Below, in pieces: positions 1 through 4,585 of a stretch of 8,119 nt of DNA. Under the pieces are notes generated by a model, which was not told the origin of the DNA, did not search any database, and was given only the letters and a program-made list of their open reading frames with translations. The DNA is from Akkermansia muciniphila (GTDB lineage Bacteria; Pseudomonadota; Gammaproteobacteria; Burkholderiales; Burkholderiaceae_C), in the NCBI GenBank assembly GCA_943327015.2, contig CALPVM020000095.1, positions 1-8,119 of the forward strand, given 5' to 3'. The first letter of the stretch is position 1. Each line of letters opens with the position of its first letter. Made by a program: the position numbers and the translations under genes.

Positions 1-62
1 AACCACGCAAGTACCCAGCGCACGAAGTGCGTTGCTTGACGAAGTGATTGCAGGTTTGTCAT
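1..62 (-). CDS. possible start of an unidentified small protein, cut by the left edge
   Basis: On the minus strand an ATG at 62-60 opens a frame that stays open to the window edge and encodes about 20 residues beginning MTNLQSLRQATHFVRWVLAW. The basic start followed by a hydrophobic stretch (FVRWVLAW) looks like the beginning of a signal peptide or membrane anchor. It lies 91 nt downstream of the copper chaperone stop on the same strand, so it could be the next gene of a copper-related cluster. Short DUF2946-type proteins are often found beside PCu(A)C genes, but too little sequence is visible to assign a family. No convincing Shine-Dalgarno sequence precedes the ATG, and 20 open codons can occur by chance, so the call is weak. 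Confidence 0.35.
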   Translation of the reverse strand, partial: MTNLQSLRQATHFVRWVLAW

Positions 63-153
63 TGGTCAATATTATCGCCGAATTAAATCAGCCTTCTATA
101 GCTGGGCACGGGATTGTAAGCAGATCCATAGGCTTCGCTTTTGACTCTCAGCC

Positions 154-663
154 TCACTTACCGTGGTGCATGCCTTTATCGCCGTGGCTGCCATGGTGGC
201 CAGTTGGAACAGGCACGCCAGCGGGTGGCATATTAGACACCGGCACTTTGAGCTCGGTCTTGCTTTCCTTGCCTTTGGCGTCTTTAAACACCAGAGTAAT
301 GGGCACAGTCGTATCTTTTTGCAGCGCAAGTTTCAAGTCCAACAGCATCACGTGGTAGCCACCGGGCTTGAGCTCTACCGCTTTGCCTGCAGGCAAATCC
401 AAGCCACCTTCTACCGCGCGCATCATCATAACGTTGTTGTTCATTTTCATTTCGTGCACTTCGGCCATACCCGCTGCTGGCGAAGACGCAGACACAAGGC
501 GTGCACCATCTTTAGACTTAAGGGTCATAAAAGCTCCGGTGGCTTTTTGTCCCTGCACCGTGGCGCGTGCCCAAGCGTTGCTCACCTCTACGGTTTGCGC
601 CATTGCTGCCAAAGAAAAGCCCGCCACACACAATACAGCACTTGTTTTGATCCAGTTGTTCAT
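154..663 (-). CDS. periplasmic copper chaperone, PCu(A)C family (DUF461)
   Basis: This 169-residue protein belongs to the PCu(A)C family, periplasmic copper carriers that deliver Cu(I) to cytochrome oxidase or to other copper proteins. Residues 1-22 form a signal peptide (basic start, hydrophobic core, AMA cleavage site before QTVEV). The mature domain shows the family pattern: NAWARAT near residue 29, then the copper site with H70 (VHEMKM), M81 (MMMRAVEGG), and H104 and M106 (GGYHVMLLDL). The tail (155-169, HHGSHGDKGMHHGK) is rich in His and Met and could bind a second metal ion, as in tailed members of the family. The start is supported by an AAGGA ribosome site (minus-strand complement of 671-675) 7 nt before the ATG. 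It lies downstream of modC on the same strand with a 122-nt gap, so it probably has its own promoter. The family call is firm; the recipient protein cannot be read from this window. Confidence 0.93.
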   Translation of the reverse strand: MNNWIKTSAVLCVAGFSLAAMAQTVEVSNAWARATVQGQKATGAFMTLKSKDGARLVSASSPAAGMAEVHEMKMNNNVMMMRAVEGGLDLPAGKAVELKPGGYHVMLLDLKLALQKDTTVPITLVFKDAKGKESKTELKVPVSNMPPAGVPVPTGHHGSHGDKGMHHGK

Positions 664-695
664 TGCTCTATCCTTCTTAGTAAATTAAATTAATG

Positions 696-725
696 CCTAT
701 GGCCACCATGCGGCCTGCACGTCAA
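696..725 (-). promoter_or_regulatory. weak candidate promoter for the copper chaperone gene
   Basis: In the 122-nt gap between modC and the copper chaperone gene, the minus strand carries TTGACG (complement of 720-725), a good -35 match. About 18 nt later comes CATAGG (701-696), a poor -10 match. The spacer contains GGCC-N7-GGCC (701-715), a short inverted repeat that could be an operator. A transcript starting near 690 would place the AAGGA ribosome site (675-671) in a short leader. No clear terminator for the mod operon was seen in this gap, so read-through from modC into the chaperone gene is also possible. Confidence 0.25.
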
Positions 726-785
726 ACACATCCAACTTTGCAGCACTGTAAACTAATAAGGCTTACGCATCTATGGGTGCACTTA

Positions 786-1874
786 TTAACCCTGCTCTGT
801 CAGTGCAACCGACTTGATTTGCATCCACACCGGCGTTCCAATGGCAAGGCACAAACTGGCGCGTGCTTTGTGCGTAATGCGCGCCAATATCGTTTGGTCG
901 TGATGGCGAATGTTGATGAGGCAGCTGGCAGGGTGCGTATCGTCGTGAATTGTATCTATCACGCCGCGTATCACATTTTGAATAGAGCTGTTGTTGGGCT
1001 CGCTGATGGCAAGGCTCACATCATTGGCATGAATATGCACCCGCACACGGCTCCCGACAGCCAAGTCGCGCTGGCGCACCCACAGAAAACTGCCATTCAC
1101 ATCTACACAGGTCAGATGGTAGACCGGGTCGTGCTCTGTAATCGTACCCACCAGCACCGCACCGGCTTCACCACCCACAGCCGAAGCAAACACCGGATTG
1201 GCTAATACCTGAGACACCGGGCCTTGCACTTTTACACTGCCACGCTCCAGCAACACCACATGGTCGGCCAGCCGGGCAAGCTCTTCCATGGTGTGGGTAA
1301 CATACAGCACAGGAATGCCTAGTGCTTGGTGCATGCGCTCCAGCCACGGCAAAATCTCTTGGCGGCGCGCCATATCCAGCGCCGCTAAGGGCTCATCCAG
1401 CAGCAACAGCTTAGGCTGGGTTGCAATAGCTCGGGCAATCGCCACACGCTGACGCTCGCCACCCGACAGGCTTTGCGTAGCACGCTCCAACAAGTGCCCA
1501 ATACCCAATAGCGTAATGGCAGCATCTAAGGCGTCTTTTGCGCCCGGCTTTTTTACGCGGTTCACTCCAAAATGCAAGTTAGCGCGCACATTAAGATGCT
1601 CAAAAAGGCTGGCTTCTTGAAACACATACCCCAAATCGCGTGCACAGGTTGGCACCCAGTGCCGTTGGTCGCTGTCTTGCCAGATATCTTGGCCTATAGC
1701 AACCCGACCTTGGGCGTTTTCCAAACCGGCCACGCACCGCAACATCGTGGTCTTACCCGAGCCAGAGGGCCCGAACAGCACCGTACCCCCTGAGGCAGGC
1801 AACAACACATCAACGTCAAGCTGAAAATCTTTTCTGGCAAGACGCAAGTGCAGATGAATAGGCGCAGCACTCAT
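786..1874 (-). CDS. modC: molybdate ABC transporter, ATP-binding protein ModC
   Basis: This 362-residue cytoplasmic ATPase drives molybdate import through ModB. It shows Walker A GPSGSGKT at 35-42, the Q-loop Gln at 86 (VFQEA), signature LSGGERQ at 136-142, Walker B LLLLDEP at 156-162 and the switch His at 194 (YVTHTMEE). All residues needed for ATP hydrolysis are present. A C-terminal TOBE/MOP domain (about 295-357, starting IQNVIRGVIDTI) marks it as ModC rather than a generic importer ATPase; in the family this domain binds oxyanion and can adjust transport. The length is typical for ModC. Its ATG overlaps the modB stop by 4 nt (ATGA), indicating translational coupling as the third gene of modABC. 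Confidence 0.96.
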   Translation of the reverse strand: MSAAPIHLHLRLARKDFQLDVDVLLPASGGTVLFGPSGSGKTTMLRCVAGLENAQGRVAIGQDIWQDSDQRHWVPTCARDLGYVFQEASLFEHLNVRANLHFGVNRVKKPGAKDALDAAITLLGIGHLLERATQSLSGGERQRVAIARAIATQPKLLLLDEPLAALDMARRQEILPWLERMHQALGIPVLYVTHTMEELARLADHVVLLERGSVKVQGPVSQVLANPVFASAVGGEAGAVLVGTITEHDPVYHLTCVDVNGSFLWVRQRDLAVGSRVRVHIHANDVSLAISEPNNSSIQNVIRGVIDTIHDDTHPASCLINIRHHDQTILARITHKARASLCLAIGTPVWMQIKSVALTEQG

Positions 1875-2548
1875 GGCAAAACCCGATCGGTGCGCGTCTT
1901 TAACAGGGTTAAGGCCATTAATACTGCAAAAGAAAACACCACCATGCCAGCCGCAAGCCAGTGTGCCTGGGCGTATTCCATTGCCTCCACATGGCCAAAA
2001 ATCTGGGTAGAGACCACCCGCGTCTTACCTGGTATGTTGCCCCCAATCATAAGCACCACGCCAAACTCCCCCACGGTATGTGCAAAGCTCAGCACAACCG
2101 CAGTCAACAGCCCGGGTTTGGCCAAAGGCAAAGCTACACTAAAAAAAACGTCTAAAGGTTTTGCGCGCAATGTGGCAGCAACTTCCAGAGGTCGTTGGCC
2201 GAAGGCCTCAAACGCATACTGAATCGGCAGAACCGCAAAGGGCAAAGAAAAAATAACAGAGCCAATCACCAAGCCCGTGAACGAAAAAGACAGCAAACCT
2301 ATGCCCAACGATTGCGTCAACATGCCAATCCAGCCATGGGGCCCCAGCAGCACCAGAATATAAAAGCCGAGCACGGTGGGCGGTAGCACCAGCGGCAAGG
2401 TAACAAGGGCGCCAATCGACGCACGCCACTTAGAGTGGGTTTGCGACAACCACCAGGCCAGCGGCGTTGCAAGCACCAACAAAATAACCGTGGTGAGTGT
2501 GGCCAGTTGAATTGTCAGGCCAATGGCTAGCCAAGCATCGGTGGTCAT
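1871..2548 (-). CDS. modB: molybdate ABC transporter, permease ModB
   Basis: This 225-residue inner-membrane protein forms the molybdate channel as a homodimer. About five membrane segments are visible, near residues 8-34, 45-68, 85-108, 145-170 and 195-217. LPLVLPPTVLGFY (51-63) is a ModB hallmark. The cytoplasmic EAA-type loop that docks on ModC lies at 122-147 (EVAATLRAKPLDVFF then SVALPLAKPGL). It has Arg128 where the general ABC-permease loop has Gly; this may be a subfamily trait and not a defect. EFGVVLMIGGNIPGKT (161-176) is also typical. A GGGGA ribosome site lies 8 nt before the ATG. The gene begins 18 nt after modA ends and overlaps modC by 4 nt. Confidence 0.96.
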   Translation of the reverse strand: MTTDAWLAIGLTIQLATLTTVILLVLATPLAWWLSQTHSKWRASIGALVTLPLVLPPTVLGFYILVLLGPHGWIGMLTQSLGIGLLSFSFTGLVIGSVIFSLPFAVLPIQYAFEAFGQRPLEVAATLRAKPLDVFFSVALPLAKPGLLTAVVLSFAHTVGEFGVVLMIGGNIPGKTRVVSTQIFGHVEAMEYAQAHWLAAGMVVFSFAVLMALTLLKTRTDRVLP

Positions 2549-2566
2549 ACCATGTATCCCCGTAAA

Positions 2567-3325
2567 TTACAGTGTATATCCAAACGAAAGCATCACCGCC
2601 CTGGACTTATCTCCACGCAGATATTGCATCAGTGCCTGTACAGCAGGATTTCCCTTGCCCGGATTGAGCACAATAGCATCTTGCTGAATGGGTTTGTGCC
2701 AATTTGACGGCACCATCCAACCCGAGCCTTCTTTGATTTTGCCGCCTCCAAAAACCTGTGACAACGCAACAAAGCCGATACCGGCATTTTCGCTGGCCAC
2801 AAATTGAAAGGTTTGCCCAATATTGGAGCCTTCAACTATCTTGGGCGCAATGGCAGACCTGAGCCCCATTGTCTCAAGTACCTCAATTGCTGCGGCTCCA
2901 TAGGGAGCGAGCTTCGGATTGGCAATTGCAAGTTTATCGAACTGGCCCGACTTGAGAATGTCGCCTTTGGCATCTACCAAGCCGGGTTTTTTGCTCCATA
3001 GCACCAGCCTTCCGGTCGCGTAGGTAAAACGCGTTCCTGCAACACCTAGTCCTTCTTGTTCAATTTTGGCAGGGGTTTTATCGTCAGCAGCCAGCAGGAT
3101 GGCAAAGGGTGCGCCATTTTTAATTTGGGCATACACCTGCCCGGTCGCACCAAAAGACAAACCAACCTTATGACCGGTTTCCTTTTCAAAATCCTGCGCG
3201 ATTATTTTCATGGGGGCTGCAAAGTTTGCCGCTACTGCTACATGCACTTCGGCAGCTTGGGTGGTAAACGGCAGGCCGAAGGCGGCTGCCAGCGTGAGTA
3301 GTTGTTTAATGAAACTGGATGTCAT
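2567..3325 (-). CDS. modA: molybdate-binding periplasmic protein ModA
   Basis: This 252-residue protein is the soluble receptor that captures molybdate (and usually tungstate) in the periplasm and hands it to ModB. Residues 1-25 are a signal peptide ending TTQAA before EVHVAVAANF. Family landmarks are VAANFAAPMKII (31-42), GHKVGLSFGATG (51-62), AIANPKLAPYGAAA (133-146), the FQFVASENAGIGFVALSQ region (173-190) and a C-terminal LRGDKSRAVMLSFGY (236-250). The FGATG loop has Ala60 where many relatives carry Ser, possibly close to the oxyanion site. Thr61, Asn34 and Tyr142 are kept, so binding is probably intact. The start is supported by GAGG (complement of 3332-3335) 6 nt before the ATG. It is the first gene of modABC, and no regulator ModE is present in the window. 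Confidence 0.96.
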   Translation of the reverse strand: MTSSFIKQLLTLAAAFGLPFTTQAAEVHVAVAANFAAPMKIIAQDFEKETGHKVGLSFGATGQVYAQIKNGAPFAILLAADDKTPAKIEQEGLGVAGTRFTYATGRLVLWSKKPGLVDAKGDILKSGQFDKLAIANPKLAPYGAAAIEVLETMGLRSAIAPKIVEGSNIGQTFQFVASENAGIGFVALSQVFGGGKIKEGSGWMVPSNWHKPIQQDAIVLNPGKGNPAVQALMQYLRGDKSRAVMLSFGYTL

Positions 3326-3333
3326 AGCGAGCC

Positions 3334-3349
3334 TCGATTTAAAAATCGA
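3334..3349 (-). promoter_or_regulatory. short inverted repeat abutting the modA ribosome site
   Basis: TCGATT (3334-3339) and AATCGA (3344-3349) are perfect 6-bp arms around a 4-nt spacer. They lie 8 to 24 nt upstream of the modA ATG on the minus strand. One arm overlaps the GAGG ribosome site (complement of 3332-3335), so a hairpin in the mRNA could modulate translation, or the DNA palindrome could bind a regulator. It does not match the known ModE box (CGNTATATA-type halves). Such a short AT-rich repeat could be chance. Confidence 0.3.
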
Positions 3350-3404
3350 TGCTCTAGAAATTCCAAGCGCTGAACCAATACAACATACATCTCGCAGAGC
3401 AAAA

Positions 3405-4475
3405 TTAAGACTTCGGCAAAAAAGCTCCGCTATCTATCATTTGTTGAAACATATCTTGTGTTGAAGCCTCTAAGGGGCGGTAAGTTATGCCTAGTGCTTG
3501 AATGCTCTTGCTGTTGTCGGCATGCCAGTCCCACCCCATGTTGCGCGACACAAAAGTGCGGGTAATGGTTTTGTCCACCAAGGGCGCAAATAGCCAAACC
3601 AACGCTTTGGGGATGGTGCGCCGAGGAATGGGGTAGGCAGAAAACTTGGGCAACAACGATGCAGCAATTTGCGGGAATGATGTGTTGTGTCCTGAAACGA
3701 TGTGTCTGCCACTGGCGTCTGGCAGGTAAGCGGCCCTGAAATGCGCTTCTGCCAAATCGCGCACATCCACCACACCCATGCCAAGGTGGGGAACGCCAGT
3801 TTTCATTTTGCCATTACCCATTTGCTGAAAGATTTTGAAGCTCTCTGATGTGGCTTGTGGGTTGATGCCGGGCCCTAAGACCAAGCTGGGGTTCACTACG
3901 ACCAGCCTCCAGTTGGATTGCTTGTTGCTAATGTCCCATGCTTCTTTTTCTGCCACGGTTTTTGAATAAGAATACGCTTTGGTCTGCACGGTTGAGGTGG
4001 TGTTCCAGTCTTTTTCTGTAAACACGCCACCGGGTATGTTTTCGCAATCTGCGTTATCACCATAAATGGCGGCACAGCTACTGGTTAAAACAACACGCTT
4101 AACGCTACTTACCTTGTTTGCCGTATTTAAAACATTGCGCGTGCCTAATTTAGCCGGTTCTACCAGCTCTTTTTCCGGGTCTTTTACATCCAGCGTAAAA
4201 GGGGATGCTGTATGGAACACAATGTCGCAACCTGCCATGGCCGCCTCAAAAGAGTTTTCTTGCAGCAAGTCTGCTTTAAAAAAACGCAACGTGCCCGGAA
4301 GGTTTGCCGCCAATTGTTCTAGATGTTTAATTTTGCTGTGATCATCCGGGTTGCGCACCGCCGCATGCACCGTAATGCCTTCTTCCAGCAGCCGCTTAAC
4401 AATCCAACCTGCCACGTAGCCGGTTGCGCCAGTCACTAAGACCGGTTTGTTTTTGTCAATCACCATGTTGCTCAT
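3405..4475 (-). CDS. extended SDR NAD(P)H-dependent reductase, dihydroflavonol/aldehyde-reductase-like
   Basis: This 356-residue cytoplasmic oxidoreductase belongs to the extended short-chain dehydrogenase group that includes dihydroflavonol-4-reductase, cinnamoyl-CoA reductase and yeast Gre2-type aldehyde reductases. The Rossmann nucleotide motif TGATGYVAG is at 15-23 and Arg41 (AAVRNPDD) suggests NADPH. LTSSCAAIYG (130-139) supplies the catalytic Ser, and Y168-S-Y-S-K172 is the YxxxK pair, followed by TVAEKEAW (173-180) as in the reductase subgroup. VVDVRDLAEAHFRA (236-249) is also typical. The physiological substrate, probably a small aldehyde or ketone, cannot be told. The frame is open back to 4583, but homology begins only after MSNMVIDKNK, and AGGG lies 6 nt before the ATG at 4475, so this start is chosen. 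It lies 79 nt upstream of modA on the same strand and is transcribed divergently from the EF-hand/cNMP gene. Confidence 0.88.
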   Translation of the reverse strand: MSNMVIDKNKPVLVTGATGYVAGWIVKRLLEEGITVHAAVRNPDDHSKIKHLEQLAANLPGTLRFFKADLLQENSFEAAMAGCDIVFHTASPFTLDVKDPEKELVEPAKLGTRNVLNTANKVSSVKRVVLTSSCAAIYGDNADCENIPGGVFTEKDWNTTSTVQTKAYSYSKTVAEKEAWDISNKQSNWRLVVVNPSLVLGPGINPQATSESFKIFQQMGNGKMKTGVPHLGMGVVDVRDLAEAHFRAAYLPDASGRHIVSGHNTSFPQIAASLLPKFSAYPIPRRTIPKALVWLFAPLVDKTITRTFVSRNMGWDWHADNSKSIQALGITYRPLEASTQDMFQQMIDSGAFLPKS

Positions 4476-4585
4476 TTCAAACCCTATGCATAAAACGATA
4501 TTTCTCGCATTATTGGTCAGTTGCACTGAAAAATTTAACCCGCAGATTAAAATAAAAATGTAGTTTCCCATCCATAGCCACAACC
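4476..4585. promoter_or_regulatory. divergent intergenic region between the reductase and the EF-hand/cNMP gene
   Basis: This 110-nt AT-rich gap must hold promoters for both the reductase (minus) and the membrane signalling gene (plus). On the plus strand TTGCAC (4521-4526) is a fair -35 element followed by the A/T-rich stretch 4546-4558, but no good -10 hexamer sits at the ideal spacing. On the minus strand AATAAT (complement of about 4510-4515) could serve as a -10 for the reductase. No clear operator, such as a CRP-type TGTGA-N6-TCACA site, was seen. Promoter presence is inferred from gene layout more than from motif quality. Confidence 0.4.

Noticed and set aside
19..31. Perfect stem-loop CGCAC-GAA-GTGCG as a terminator
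   Set aside because: Only a 5-bp stem, no T-run after it on either strand, and it falls inside the possible partial gene at the left edge.
163..693. Long open frames on the plus strand opposite the copper chaperone gene (also 32-358 and 368-688)
   Set aside because: They lie antisense to a gene with clear family motifs, and their translations are low-complexity His/Arg/Cys-rich with no recognisable domain.
693..1205. 170-codon open frame on the plus strand opposite the modC 3' end
   Set aside because: Antisense to the TOBE domain coding region of modC, with His/Arg-rich composition typical of a shadow frame.
2159..2167. Arg128 in the ModB EAA-type loop as a sign of a defective permease
   Set aside because: The rest of the loop and all ModB landmarks are intact, modA and modC are complete, and Arg at this site may be normal for the subfamily.
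3326..3404. ModE binding box upstream of modA
   Set aside because: No pair of TATATA-type half-sites with the expected spacing was found; the only palindrome has TCGATT/AATCGA arms.
4476..4583. 36-residue N-terminal extension of the reductase
   Set aside because: The family's Rossmann fold begins shortly after Met at 4475, a ribosome site precedes that Met, and the extension would fill the whole divergent promoter region.
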